Origin: Weissella uvarum
GTDB lineage: Bacteria > Bacillota > Bacilli > Lactobacillales > Lactobacillaceae
Assembly: GCF_016908785.1 (NCBI RefSeq)
Contig: NZ_JAFBEO010000009.1
Location: 1-40,843 of the forward strand
Length of the DNA: 40,843 nt
Direction of reading: 5' to 3'
Positions 9,354 through 18,685 of this stretch are shown here, piece after piece. Position 1 is the stretch's first letter. The number at the start of each line of letters is the position of its first letter. A model generated the notes under the pieces. The model saw nothing but the letters and a program-made list of their open reading frames with translations. It did no database searches and had not been told where the DNA came from. The translations under genes were made by a program, and so were the position numbers.

Positions 9354-9734
9354 ATGGTAGAAGCTTATTCTGCATTTTGGCATAATATTTTTAATTTTTC
9401 AGGAACCGCTAATCGTAAGTCATATTGGTGGCCAATCATCATCAATTATCTCTTAGGAAACATTTTAGTCTGGCTAATTTCAAACCTCATGGGCCATCCC
9501 ATTTCTGATGTCCACACTGCTGGTGATTTAGCTGTTCAATTGATGGCCATGCTAATCAATTTTCTCGTTTGGTTAGCAACTCTATCATTGAAGTTCCGAC
9601 GCTTACATGATTCTGACCATTCAGCCTGGTGGATCCTAATCCAAATCATTCCAATCATTGGAACAATTTGGTGGTTCATCTTGATGATTTTGCCAACAAA
9701 GCGTAATCGTTGGCATGAAAATGAACGCTACTAA
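9354..9734 (+). CDS. DUF805 family membrane protein
   Basis: This is a small (126-aa) polytopic protein with three or four helices. It shows the DUF805 pattern: an N-terminal FSGTANRKSYWW (about 15-26), central KFRRLHDSDHSAWW (about 79-92) and a second aromatic-rich helix (IIPIIGTIWWFILMIL). The family is common, often tandem in Gram-negatives, and lacks an assigned function. GGGAGG lies 9 nt before the ATG. A strong terminator follows at 9751-9788. It is the last gene of the plus-strand group. Confidence 0.88.
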   Translation: MVEAYSAFWHNIFNFSGTANRKSYWWPIIINYLLGNILVWLISNLMGHPISDVHTAGDLAVQLMAMLINFLVWLATLSLKFRRLHDSDHSAWWILIQIIPIIGTIWWFILMILPTKRNRWHENERY

Positions 9735-9750
9735 ATCGGCATTCAAAATT

Positions 9751-9788
9751 AAAAAGCGTAACCAACATCACGTTGGTTACGCTTTTTT
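9751..9788 (+). terminator. Terminator after the DUF805 gene
   Basis: GCGTAACCAAC (9756-9766) and GTTGGTTACGC (9772-9782) form a perfect 11-bp stem with a 5-nt loop, followed by six T. A-rich sequence on the left would also allow termination from the other side. Confidence 0.93.
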
Positions 9789-10116
9789 CTTATGTCATTA
9801 TTTTCATGCTATGCTACAACCTTAACTCAAGACATAGCTCACATCAATTTAAAACGCTTATAATCAAACTAATTAAATACATTCTTGTTCATATAATACA
9901 CCACATTTTCAGTAACATGATTTTCTAGATTACCTGATGGTTGACTGTGCATAGCTAGGATTGAATTAACTTTTTTCAACAATATTATTATCACATGTGT
10001 AAACTGACAAAAAGTCGCATTATATTGACGAGCCAAATTTTTGATTTATAACTATTTTTATCACTTCAGAAGCCACAACTTGTTTGATTTCAAATTTTAC
10101 TAACATTAAAAAATAC
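9789..10116. other. AT-rich intergenic stretch without a recognisable gene
   Basis: About 330 bases between the DUF805 terminator and the obgE terminator. Short open frames exist, for example 18 codons from the ATG near 9994, but none has a Shine-Dalgarno. I see no tRNA, repeat array or convincing promoter pair. Confidence 0.6.
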
Positions 10117-10162
10117 AAAAAACCGTTGGGTTTAGGCAATTGCCTTTAATCCCAACGGTTTT
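10117..10162 (-). terminator. Rho-independent terminator of obgE
   Basis: CCGTTGGG (10123-10130) pairs with CCCAACGG (10151-10158). The inside contains the palindrome AGGCAATTGCCT. Six T follow on the minus strand. It lies just after the obgE stop. Confidence 0.92.
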
Positions 10163-10167
10163 ATTCA

Positions 10168-11478
10168 TTATTCTTCGTATTCAAACTGGAAGTCCAAAAT
10201 TTGAACGGTATCGCCATTCTTGGCCCCAGCTTCACGCAAGGCATCATCAACTCCCATCTTACGCATTACACGCGCAAAACGCATTAATGATTCCGTGAAG
10301 GCTGTATTGGTCCGACGCATGATGTCTTCAATTTCATCACCTGTGATAATCCAGAAATCATCATCGACATGCTCAATTTCAAAGGCTGGAGCATCTGGGT
10401 CTTCAAACTCATACATGGCTTGATCAGTCTCAGGTTCCATATCCTTTGAAATGAACTGTGGTGTGACATCCAACAAGTCGGCCGTACGACGCAACAAGTC
10501 TTGAACCCCATCACGGTTCAATGATGAAATTGGCATAATTTCTAAATTATCAGGGACTTCTGGGTCAGCAGCCAATTGTTCTTTAAACATTTCAAGCGCA
10601 GTTGGTGCATCTGGCATATCCATCTTCGTTGGCACAATAATCTGTGGACGTTCTAAAAGGGCGGGATCATATGCAGCCAATTCAGCATTAATCGCTTTAT
10701 AAGCCTCGTATGGATCATTTTCTGGGTCAACACCAGACATATCAATCATATGCAAAATAACCCGAGTCCGCTCAACGTGGCGCAAGAATTGAATTCCTAG
10801 CCCAACACCATCAGAAGCGCCTTCAATCAATCCAGGTAAGTCGGCCATTACAAAGTCACGGCCGTCATCCAATTGCACCATCCCTAAGTTAGGTACCAAA
10901 GTCGTAAAGTGATAAGCAGCGACTTTAGGCTTCGCTGCTGTTGCAACAGACAACAACGTTGACTTTCCAACAGATGGGAAACCAACCAAGCCCACATCAG
11001 CCAAAACACGAAGCTCCAACTGCAAGTTAAATTCTTGACCTGGTTCTCCATTTTCGGCGATTTCTGGTGCAGGGTTTTTAGAAGTGGCGAAGTGAATATT
11101 TCCACGACCACCACGGCCACCCTTGGCAACAACTAATTCTTCACCTGGCTCAGTTAAATCGGCAACAATTTGCCCCGTGTCAGTATTGGTAACGGTTGTT
11201 CCTTCAGGCACTTTAATCACTAGGTCATCGGCCGAACGACCCGTCATCCCCTTTGTGGCACCATTCTGTCCAGGTGTCGCTTTAAAATGTGACTTATAAC
11301 GAAAATCCATTAAAGTCCGCAAACCTGAATCAACTTTTAAAATGATTGAACCGCCGTGGCCACCATCGCCACCATAAGGTCCACCCATATCAATATATTT
11401 TTCATGCCGGAAAGAGACAACCCCATCGCCGCCCTTACCAGCTTTAACATTAATTTTTACTTGGTCGACAAACGCCAT
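10168..11478 (-). CDS. obgE: Obg-family GTPase (ObgE/CgtA)
   Basis: This is an essential ribosome-associated GTPase involved in 50S maturation and growth control. The 436-aa protein has the glycine-rich Obg domain (1-158, many GG pairs such as [10 protein letters not shown]), then the G domain with P-loop GFPSVGKST (166-174), DLPGLIEGA (213-221) and PTKMDMP. A C-terminal OCT domain (about 345-425) follows, as in Gram-positive Obg proteins, and then an acidic tail. GAGGT precedes the ATG by 8 nt. It is monocistronic, with a terminator directly after it and uvrC upstream. Confidence 0.96.
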   Translation of the reverse strand: MAFVDQVKINVKAGKGGDGVVSFRHEKYIDMGGPYGGDGGHGGSIILKVDSGLRTLMDFRYKSHFKATPGQNGATKGMTGRSADDLVIKVPEGTTVTNTDTGQIVADLTEPGEELVVAKGGRGGRGNIHFATSKNPAPEIAENGEPGQEFNLQLELRVLADVGLVGFPSVGKSTLLSVATAAKPKVAAYHFTTLVPNLGMVQLDDGRDFVMADLPGLIEGASDGVGLGIQFLRHVERTRVILHMIDMSGVDPENDPYEAYKAINAELAAYDPALLERPQIIVPTKMDMPDAPTALEMFKEQLAADPEVPDNLEIMPISSLNRDGVQDLLRRTADLLDVTPQFISKDMEPETDQAMYEFEDPDAPAFEIEHVDDDFWIITGDEIEDIMRRTNTAFTESLMRFARVMRKMGVDDALREAGAKNGDTVQILDFQFEYEE

Positions 11479-11581
11479 CGTTTATGACCTCACTTTCTTT
11501 TTTAACACTATCCGATAATAAAACGTAATCTTCAGTATAAATTAAAACCGAACCGATTGCTAGCAAACAGCCGGAATTTGC

Positions 11582-13366
11582 TTAATTCTGTCGCGCTTGG
11601 AGTGAAATTTTGATATTTTGAATCACTTTGTCCGAAATACCTAATTCCTTTAACTCATCATCTGGTGCCTCAGCTATTTTCTTCAGTGAGCCATACTTCG
11701 TGAGCAATTTTTGACGCGTCTTTGGACCAACTCCGTTAATTTCATCCAACTTCGAAGCCAAAGAATTCTTTGAACGCAATTGCCGGTGGAAAGTAATTGC
11801 AAAGCGATGTACTTCATCTTGAATCCGTTGCAACAAAAAGAATCCCTGTGATTTTGGATCTAAATGGACATGTGGTGCACCCTCTTCTTTTAACAAATCA
11901 GCCGTCTTATGGTGCTCATTTTTTACCATGGCTGCAACTGGAATATCTAAACCTAATTCATCTTCCACAACTTCTTTGGCAGCATTCAACTGAATTTCGC
12001 CTCCGTCCATCAGAATCAAATCAGGGAGTTCTGCGCCTTCTTTCAGTAGACGGGTGTAACGCCGTCGAATAACTTCCATCGTTTCTGCACGCTCATCCGC
12101 ATGTTCAACCGTCTTAGTCTTATACTTACGATATAACTTTTTATTAGGAACACCATCCTCAAAGACAACCATGGCCGAAACCATTTCTTCCCCGCTGGTA
12201 TGCGAATGGTCAAATGCTTCAATGCGATGAATACTTGGAATACCTAGTGCATCGGCAATTTCTTGCATGGCACCACTGGTTTTTTGTTCGTTCATCTGCA
12301 ACAAACGGAATTTTTCATCTAATTCAATCTTGGCATTTTTTTCGGCCAGATCCATTAAGGCTTTCTTTTCACCACGCTTTGGCGTGCGTACTGTCACACC
12401 TAGCACATCTGAAATCGCTTGTTTATCAACAATATCCGGAACCAATAATTCCTTAGGCAAAATCGCATTTTTACGGTTATAAAACTGCAAAATAAAACTC
12501 GTTAACTCTTCACTCACATCATCAACAATTGCAAATAATCGTTTTTCACGCTTCATTAAGCGTGATTGACGAATAAAGAAGACTTGTACAGAAAGCCACC
12601 CCTTATCCATATAAAAATTAATTAAATCACGTGGGGTCCCATCATTTGAAATAATTTTTTGTTTCTCAACGGTTGTTCGAATAAACTTTAACTGATCTCT
12701 TAAATCAGCGGCTCGTTCAAATTCCAAATTTTCAGAGGCCGTTTGCATTTTAGCCTGTAATTGCTGGGTAACTTTTTTGGTATCGCCATTCAAAAATGAT
12801 TGAATATGCTTAATTTGCTCATCATATTCAGCTTTGGGTACTTCACGATAACAAGCTCCCAGACACTGTCCCATATTCGCATACAAGCATGGCCGGCCTT
12901 GATAACCATTACAACGGCGTAATGGATAAACCTTCTGTAAAAAATGCACGGTTTCTTCAGCCGCATAAACATTTGGGTAAGGCCCAAAATAATGAGCCCC
13001 GTCTTTTTCAACTTCACTAGCCAGCTTAATTTGCGGATCACGTTCGTTCGTAATCTTAATGTAAGGGTAACCCGTCCCCCGCTTCAAACGGATATTATAG
13101 TATGGCTGATATTTTTGAATCAACGTAATTTCAAGTAAGAGTGATTCTTTTTCTGAGCTCGTGACAATATAGTCAAAATCAGCAATATTCTTCACCAATT
13201 CAGCCGTTTTTCCAGTATGTTCACTCTTAAAGTACGAACGAACACGATTTTTTAAATTTTTAGCCTTACCAACATAGATAATTTTGCCATTAATATCTTT
13301 CATTTGATATGAACCTGGCAAATCTGGTAATAAGGCGAGCTTTTGCTCAATATGTTCTGAAGCCAT
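11582..13366 (-). CDS. uvrC: UvrABC excinuclease subunit C
   Basis: UvrC makes both incisions during nucleotide excision repair with UvrA and UvrB. The 594-aa protein has the N-terminal GIY-YIG nuclease (about 14-92, with GKIIYVGKAKNLKNRV), the cysteine cluster around CNGYQGRPCLY (about 153-163), the UVR/UvrB-contact helix (about 196-231) and the RNase H-like nuclease domain with DGGEIQL (about 451-457). Tandem helix-hairpin-helix motifs near the end include INGVGPKTRQKLL. AAAGGAGG lies 8 nt before the ATG. Length is typical. A possible -10 TATAAT lies at about 13402-13407. Confidence 0.96.
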   Translation of the reverse strand: MASEHIEQKLALLPDLPGSYQMKDINGKIIYVGKAKNLKNRVRSYFKSEHTGKTAELVKNIADFDYIVTSSEKESLLLEITLIQKYQPYYNIRLKRGTGYPYIKITNERDPQIKLASEVEKDGAHYFGPYPNVYAAEETVHFLQKVYPLRRCNGYQGRPCLYANMGQCLGACYREVPKAEYDEQIKHIQSFLNGDTKKVTQQLQAKMQTASENLEFERAADLRDQLKFIRTTVEKQKIISNDGTPRDLINFYMDKGWLSVQVFFIRQSRLMKREKRLFAIVDDVSEELTSFILQFYNRKNAILPKELLVPDIVDKQAISDVLGVTVRTPKRGEKKALMDLAEKNAKIELDEKFRLLQMNEQKTSGAMQEIADALGIPSIHRIEAFDHSHTSGEEMVSAMVVFEDGVPNKKLYRKYKTKTVEHADERAETMEVIRRRYTRLLKEGAELPDLILMDGGEIQLNAAKEVVEDELGLDIPVAAMVKNEHHKTADLLKEEGAPHVHLDPKSQGFFLLQRIQDEVHRFAITFHRQLRSKNSLASKLDEINGVGPKTRQKLLTKYGSLKKIAEAPDDELKELGISDKVIQNIKISLQARQN

Positions 13367-13440
13367 GTCATTGACCTCCTTTCACGAAAAGTGCTGATAC
13401 TATTATACACCATATTCGGTTTAACTAAACATCTTACCGG

Positions 13441-13469
13441 TTTAAAAACCAGGACAAAAATGCTACACT
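13441..13469 (+). promoter_or_regulatory. Probable promoter of the 44-codon gene
   Basis: TTTAAA (13441-13446), a 17-nt spacer and TACACT (13464-13469) preceded by TGC make a weak -35 with an extended -10. It points to the small gene at 13506. Confidence 0.5.
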
Positions 13470-13505
13470 TATAGCAATATGAATTTAAAAGGTAGGTGAA
13501 CGACG

Positions 13506-13640
13506 ATGGGATTACTTACACGCCGCCAAGACGAACTTGGTAAAAACATGGAAGAAACTTTTACAATTCCTGATTTGGATTCAGATGATAGCGCAAAAGA
13601 TTTCTTGAATAAAAAGAATACTGATAAAGACAAAGATTAA
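13506..13640 (+). CDS. Small acidic/charged protein of 44 aa (hypothetical)
   Basis: ATG at 13506 is preceded by AGGTAGGTG and a promoter-like pair, and the frame ends at TAA 13638-13640, immediately followed by a strong bidirectional terminator. The product begins MGLLTRRQDELG and ends in a Lys/Asp-rich tail (NKKNTDKDKD). It has no membrane segment, no cysteines and no signal peptide, and looks largely disordered. The complete set of promoter, Shine-Dalgarno, frame and terminator makes it a real transcription unit. The function is unknown. It is divergent from uvrC and converges on the ABC exporter. Confidence 0.7.
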   Translation: MGLLTRRQDELGKNMEETFTIPDLDSDDSAKDFLNKKNTDKDKD

Positions 13641-13675
13641 AAAAAGATGCACTTCAATGAAGTGCATCTTTTTTT
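13639..13675. terminator. Bidirectional terminator between the small gene and the ABC exporter
   Basis: AGATGCACTTC (13645-13655) and GAAGTGCATCT (13659-13669) form a perfect 11-bp stem with loop AAT, flanked by an A-run and a T-run. It serves both converging genes. Confidence 0.94.
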
Positions 13676-14903
13676 ATGACTTGAAGAGCCCTTTCAAGCT
13701 CATCCAAGCAATTTTCGTAATATTACCTTCACGATAAGTTAAGACGTTTTGCTTATATACCCGTAAACCGTATTTTGCTAAAAGATAAAGGGCCACGACC
13801 TCTAAGCCAAGGGCGATCCAGGCTTCTGGCATGGAAGCGTACTGTAACCCTAATCGAGCTGGCATCAATGTTTGCGAGAAGAATGGCAAATAGGACACAA
13901 CATTTAAAAAGACATTGTGGGGCTGACCATTAATCAAGAACGTCAAAACGTAGCCAAACATGGATAAGTAAGTCACCGGTGCTACCGCCTGCTGGACCTG
14001 ACTTAAATCATTTACCATTGCGGCAACAATCGCCGTTAAGACCATATACAGCAAAATAGACACAAACACAATCAGTAAGGTCATCAAAGCAAAATTCCAA
14101 TCAATGCCCTGTAAGACCTGATTAACTTGTTGCAACTGTGGAATTTTCGGTAGATAAACACTAACTACTAAGCCTAGCACCACATAAATCAGCCCATGCA
14201 AAGCAGCTAATAAACCAATTCCACCAATTTTACCGAAGAATTGCACCCCTGGGGATGTGGCAGCTAATAAGATTTCCATAATTCGTGAAGACTTCTCGTT
14301 AGCAATTTCTTGGGCAATCATCCCAACATAAGACGTTAAGAACATGAAAATTAAAATTCCCAAAGCAACTGCGAACGTATAATTAGCGGTACTATTGTCT
14401 CCGTTTTGATTTACACCTTTCTTGCTTTGTACATGTGTCTGAATTTTTGGACTCTGGGTTAATGTATCAACATCACGCTCTTTTAAGTGCAGTTGCTGGG
14501 CACGGCGTGTGGTATTATATTTGGCTAAAACGTTCTTCAAGGTTGCTTGATTCAAAGTTTGACCATCGGCACGTTTGGTTAACACAAAATTACCTTGCTT
14601 TTCCGTTAACATCGCATCCAATTGATCCTTATCTAATGCTTTTTTAGCCTGAGTTGCATTGAGATAATAGATTGCTTTAACATGCAAGGCTTTATCTTGA
14701 TCTAAATCACGCGACAAGGTTTTCGATTGCACTACTCCAACTTGGGCGGGTGTATTGTTTTGCGTCGCTTGCATTAAAAATACAACCCCAGCAATGGCTG
14801 CTACAATCAAAACTGGTGTCAGTACGAGTAACCAATATCCAGCTGTCTTTAGTCGCGACAAAAATGTCTGTCGCATGACAATCAATAACTGTTTCATTTG
14901 CAT
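13674..14903 (-). CDS. ABC-2 type transporter permease (NatB/YhaP-like)
   Basis: This is the membrane half of a two-component exporter. The 409-aa protein has one N-terminal helix (about 20-44), a large outside domain (about 45-170) and five more helices between about 175 and 385. That topology is shared with NatB and B. subtilis YhaP. The motif ANEKSSRIMEILLAATSP (about 201-218) is the conserved cytoplasmic coupling stretch of this family. The ATG overlaps the ATPase stop (TAATG), showing translational coupling. The substrate is unknown; relatives export Na+ or drugs or act in stress responses. Confidence 0.88.
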   Translation of the reverse strand: MQMKQLLIVMRQTFLSRLKTAGYWLLVLTPVLIVAAIAGVVFLMQATQNNTPAQVGVVQSKTLSRDLDQDKALHVKAIYYLNATQAKKALDKDQLDAMLTEKQGNFVLTKRADGQTLNQATLKNVLAKYNTTRRAQQLHLKERDVDTLTQSPKIQTHVQSKKGVNQNGDNSTANYTFAVALGILIFMFLTSYVGMIAQEIANEKSSRIMEILLAATSPGVQFFGKIGGIGLLAALHGLIYVVLGLVVSVYLPKIPQLQQVNQVLQGIDWNFALMTLLIVFVSILLYMVLTAIVAAMVNDLSQVQQAVAPVTYLSMFGYVLTFLINGQPHNVFLNVVSYLPFFSQTLMPARLGLQYASMPEAWIALGLEVVALYLLAKYGLRVYKQNVLTYREGNITKIAWMSLKGLFKS

Positions 14904-15802
14904 TATTGTCGTTCCCCCGCTGCAACTTCTTCTCGGAAAATAGCGTCCAAGGTTGGTGGCTCTTGTGCAAAGACAGGAATGTATCCGTCCGCCGTTGCAA
15001 CTTCAAAAACTTGGCGTCCCGCTTGTTCATCTCGCAATTGCAAATGGCGCCCAGCGCCTTGTTGCTCAAGTTTTTCTACACCCGGAATTGCTAATAAGGC
15101 TTCATCACTAACTGGCGCTTCCAAATAAATATTCGTGCGTCCAAATTGATTGCGAATTTCGCTTGGACGTCCCTGCAAGACGGTTTCACCATGCCGCAAC
15201 ATCGTAATTTGATCTGACAATTTTTCAACCCCTGCCATATTGTGCGAACTAAAAATAATCATGGCGCCTTGTGCTTTCAAATTCAAAATTTCTTCCATCA
15301 TTAATTCAGTATTAACTGGGTCAAGTCCTGAAAATGGTTCATCTAAAATCAAAAAATCTGGTTGAAAAATAACCGTCGCAATCAATTGAATCTTTTGGGC
15401 ATTTCCTTTGGATAATGACTGTACCTTATCAGACATTTTTCCAACCACATTCAAGCGTTTCATCCAATCTTGTAAAGCGATACGTGCATCAACTCGCTTC
15501 ATCCCATGGAGTTCTGCAAAATAAAGCACTTGATTTTCAACAGTTTCTTTCTGATAAAGTCCACGTTCTTCTGGTAAAAAGCCTAATTTTTGTCGTTTTT
15601 GGCTATCAATTGGCTCTTCATTCCAACGGACAGTCCCCTCAGTTGGTTGAATAAAATCTAAAATCATCCGAAAAGTCGTCGTCTTGCCCGCACCGTTTTG
15701 TCCAATCAACCCCATGACTTCCCCAGGTTGAACTTGCATATTAAGTGACTGTACTGCTGTTTTGTCACCAAATTGTTTCGTTAAATTTGTTAATTCAATC
15801 AT
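14903..15802 (-). CDS. ABC transporter ATP-binding protein (NatA/YhaQ-like)
   Basis: This is the motor subunit of the exporter with the permease at 13674-14903. The 299-aa protein has Walker A GQNGAGKTT (34-42), signature LSKGNAQKIQL (130-140; the SKGN form is typical of NatA/YhaQ rather than the usual LSGGQ), Walker B FLILDE (150-155) and switch His187. A C-terminal extension (about 225-299) fits the regulatory tail of this subgroup. The Shine-Dalgarno is weak. Its promoter (-10 at 15835-15843) is fused to the ftsK terminator. Confidence 0.92.
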   Translation of the reverse strand: MIELTNLTKQFGDKTAVQSLNMQVQPGEVMGLIGQNGAGKTTTFRMILDFIQPTEGTVRWNEEPIDSQKRQKLGFLPEERGLYQKETVENQVLYFAELHGMKRVDARIALQDWMKRLNVVGKMSDKVQSLSKGNAQKIQLIATVIFQPDFLILDEPFSGLDPVNTELMMEEILNLKAQGAMIIFSSHNMAGVEKLSDQITMLRHGETVLQGRPSEIRNQFGRTNIYLEAPVSDEALLAIPGVEKLEQQGAGRHLQLRDEQAGRQVFEVATADGYIPVFAQEPPTLDAIFREEVAAGERQ

Positions 15803-15834
15803 TCGTCATCGTCTCGATTCCTGTAGTTAATCAA

Positions 15835-15843
15835 ATTATAGCA
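15835..15843 (-). promoter_or_regulatory. Extended -10 promoter of the ABC exporter operon
   Basis: TGCTATAAT on the minus strand. Its first T is also the last T of the U-run of the ftsK terminator, so the terminator stem takes the place of a -35 region. Confidence 0.7.
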
Positions 15844-15879
15844 AAAACGGACGGTGTTGAAAGCCCAACATCATCCGTT
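15843..15879 (-). terminator. Rho-independent terminator of ftsK
   Basis: Arms 15879-15866 and 15859-15846 pair over 14 positions with one A-C mismatch and one G-U, around a 6-nt loop. Five T follow on the minus strand and run straight into the next promoter. Confidence 0.85.
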
Positions 15880-15885
15880 ATCTGT

Positions 15886-18672
15886 TTATTTTGCTTGAGC
15901 TGAACGTTTTAGCGACGGTAACATTTCAGCCGTAAAATTAATTTCACGTGGTTTTGAACCATTTTGTGGACCAACTAAGCCTCGGTCAGACATATCATCA
16001 ATAATCCGACCAGCTCGATTATAGCCAATTTTAAAATGACGTTGAATTGATGATGTTGAAGCGCCACCCGCACGGAGGACAAACTCCAGCACATCATCCC
16101 ACAATTCATCTAATTCATTACCAGAACCGTCACCGCCACTTTCCATCGATTGAACTTCTGCATCTGAAACGGCCATACTTTCATCGTATTGCGCTTCTCC
16201 TTGTTCCTTGATGAAGTCAGTTAGATTTTCAACATCTTCATCAGAGATAAAGGCTCCTTGAACTCGTTGTGGGCCGCTGGCACCGATTGGCGCAAACAAC
16301 ATATCTCCACGACCTAAGAGCTTTTCAGCCCCATTTTGATCCAAAATCGTCCGTGAATCCACACCAGATGAAACCGCAAAGGCCATTCGTGATGGCACAT
16401 TGGCCTTAATCAAACCAGTAATAATATCAACTGATGGACGTTGAGTGGCAACAATCATATGGATTCCAGCCGCACGTCCTAGTTGAGCAATTCGGACAAT
16501 CGCATTTTCAACATCACTGGAAACCGATGAAGTCATCATCAAATCAGCCAATTCATCAATCACAACAACCAAATATGGCATCGTTTGTAACTGAGTTGAA
16601 GGATCCTTAGCATTTTGCTTTTCAACATAACGGTTATAACCGTCAATGTTTCGAACCCCTTCATCAGCTAGCAACTTAAAGCGTCGATCCATTTCAGCCA
16701 CAACCTTCTTCAAACCTAAGGCGGCCTTCTTTGGATCAGAGACCACTGGTGTAATCAAATGTGGAATATCATTATAAACTGATAGTTCCACCTTCTTTGG
16801 ATCAACCAACATCAAACGCACTTGACTTGGTTTAGCTTGAAGCAAAATTGAAGCCAAAATACCGTTAATTGCCACCGACTTACCTGATCCAGTCGATCCA
16901 GCAATTAGCAAATGGGGCATCTTGGTCAAATCCATCTTAACGACACCACTTGTCACGCCTCGCCCAATTGGTACCGTCAATGGATGCTTAGTATCAATAC
17001 CAGCTTCCTCAACCATATCCTTAAAGCCAACCGTGGCTTGCTGATCATTGGCTACTTCAATTCCGACCACATTTTTACCTGGAATTGGTGCCTCAATCCG
17101 CAATGACTTAGCCGAGAGCGATAAGGCTAAATCATCAGCTAAATTCTGAATTTTGGAAACTTTCACACCCACCGCCGGTTTAATTTCATATTGTGTCACC
17201 GTTGGACCTAAGACAACCTTTTCAACCGTTGCATTGATATGGAAGCTCTTCAAAGTCTCATGTAAAATCCGAGCCTTCTCATTTAAAGCATCCCGCTCTG
17301 CCGTTTGGTCAGTTGAACCAACTTCAGTTAAGAGATCAGTTGATGGCAACTGGTAATGAGCATCATCAATAACCGTGCCGAGACCACTTGCATCAACATC
17401 TGCTACTGGTTCGCTAGTCGTTTTCGGTTCAACATGTCCCACCGCACCTGCATTTTGCGTTGATGCCGCTTGTGGTACCGCTTGACCAAGAATATCAGCG
17501 TGCGTTAATGGTTCATCAGTTTGTTCTGCTGCCGCTTCATCACCATACGTTACTGGTTCAACCGGTTGGTCAAAGTTTTGAACAACCTCATCCGCATTAA
17601 AATCACTTTCGGCTAATGTAACTGGTGGCTCATCCTCATCGCTTGGCAATGGTGCCACCTCAGTTGGACTAGGTGCTTGAGCCATTTGTACATCTGGTTC
17701 TTTTTCATGTGGCGCTGGTGCTACAATTTCTGGCATCTTAAATTCTGTACTTGTCACTTCTGGCTCAACGTCCTTAGCTTGATCATCATCCACAGGCTCT
17801 TCTGGTGTCAGATGTGCCAAAGTGGCATCAGGTAACCCTGCTTGTTCAGCTTGACGAGTCTGTTGTTCGTTCATCGCACCAAAGGGATCATCTTGAAAGA
17901 CATCATTCATGGCATGCTTTTGACGTGTTTTATAATCTGTGACCTTTTCGCTCACTGTTTCGTGGACATTATTAGCCTTTACTTGAACATAATCACCAGT
18001 TCCTTCTGCTAAGTTGAAGAAGTTATCAAATACTTCTTTGAGTGGAATGTTGAATAACATCACACCCCCACCAAGCATACATAGAATTGCTAACAACCAT
18101 GAACCAAAGTTTCCCATCAAGACATACATTAATTGGTATAACGCTGCCCCGAGCATCCCGCCGCCAACTGGCGTTGAAACAGCACGATTATTAATATCTT
18201 GTTGAATGAAAGTATTGATATGACTCATTAAATCAATATGAACATTCATTTTTGAGAACAATAGAATTGATCCCGCCAAACAGAGCCCGGCATAAAACAT
18301 CCCAAAACCAATGTATTGATTCCGTGTAAACTTACGGGGCCATTGGTTGTAGGCAACAACAACTAATAATGGCACAATCAGTACCAATAAGAAGACTTGA
18401 TATGTGCCACCAATCATCCAACGCATCATATTCGCTAATAGCTTACCTAATAAGCCCAAATGGCTGATCGCTATTAAGGACATCAACACACCAACCAAGG
18501 CTGCCAATTGTTTCCAATGTTGGGCTAACCAAGAAGGCTTCTTCTTACTTGATGTTTTTTTACGTGGCTGCGTATTTTTCTTGGGTTGTTTCTTTGGCGT
18601 CGTCTTCGTTGCCTTTTTTGATTTGGGAGTTTGCTGCTTTTTGGCTGGGCGTTTATTTTTGCTTTCAGCCAT
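15886..18672 (-). CDS. ftsK: DNA translocase FtsK/SpoIIIE
   Basis: This is a septum-located hexameric motor that pumps chromosomal DNA during division and prepares dimer resolution. The 928-aa protein has a Lys/Pro-rich cytoplasmic N-tail (1-46), four or five membrane helices (about 55-205) and a long acidic Pro/Glu/Thr linker (about 250-455). The alpha/beta motor follows, with Walker A AGSTGSGKSV (591-600) and MLVDPKKVELS after it. The C-terminal gamma winged helix (about 854-928) with SIQRHFKIGYNRAG reads orientation sequences. It is longer than typical Gram-positive SpoIIIE/FtsK (about 780-800), mainly through the linker. AGGAGGC precedes the ATG, and it starts 13 nt after trmL. Confidence 0.96.
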   Translation of the reverse strand: MAESKNKRPAKKQQTPKSKKATKTTPKKQPKKNTQPRKKTSSKKKPSWLAQHWKQLAALVGVLMSLIAISHLGLLGKLLANMMRWMIGGTYQVFLLVLIVPLLVVVAYNQWPRKFTRNQYIGFGMFYAGLCLAGSILLFSKMNVHIDLMSHINTFIQQDINNRAVSTPVGGGMLGAALYQLMYVLMGNFGSWLLAILCMLGGGVMLFNIPLKEVFDNFFNLAEGTGDYVQVKANNVHETVSEKVTDYKTRQKHAMNDVFQDDPFGAMNEQQTRQAEQAGLPDATLAHLTPEEPVDDDQAKDVEPEVTSTEFKMPEIVAPAPHEKEPDVQMAQAPSPTEVAPLPSDEDEPPVTLAESDFNADEVVQNFDQPVEPVTYGDEAAAEQTDEPLTHADILGQAVPQAASTQNAGAVGHVEPKTTSEPVADVDASGLGTVIDDAHYQLPSTDLLTEVGSTDQTAERDALNEKARILHETLKSFHINATVEKVVLGPTVTQYEIKPAVGVKVSKIQNLADDLALSLSAKSLRIEAPIPGKNVVGIEVANDQQATVGFKDMVEEAGIDTKHPLTVPIGRGVTSGVVKMDLTKMPHLLIAGSTGSGKSVAINGILASILLQAKPSQVRLMLVDPKKVELSVYNDIPHLITPVVSDPKKAALGLKKVVAEMDRRFKLLADEGVRNIDGYNRYVEKQNAKDPSTQLQTMPYLVVVIDELADLMMTSSVSSDVENAIVRIAQLGRAAGIHMIVATQRPSVDIITGLIKANVPSRMAFAVSSGVDSRTILDQNGAEKLLGRGDMLFAPIGASGPQRVQGAFISDEDVENLTDFIKEQGEAQYDESMAVSDAEVQSMESGGDGSGNELDELWDDVLEFVLRAGGASTSSIQRHFKIGYNRAGRIIDDMSDRGLVGPQNGSKPREINFTAEMLPSLKRSAQAK

Positions 18673-18685
18673 AATGCCTCCTTTA

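Noticed and set aside
9994-10050. Short plus-strand open frame of 18 codons
   Set aside because: No ribosome binding site or promoter, and AT-rich composition typical of intergenic DNA.
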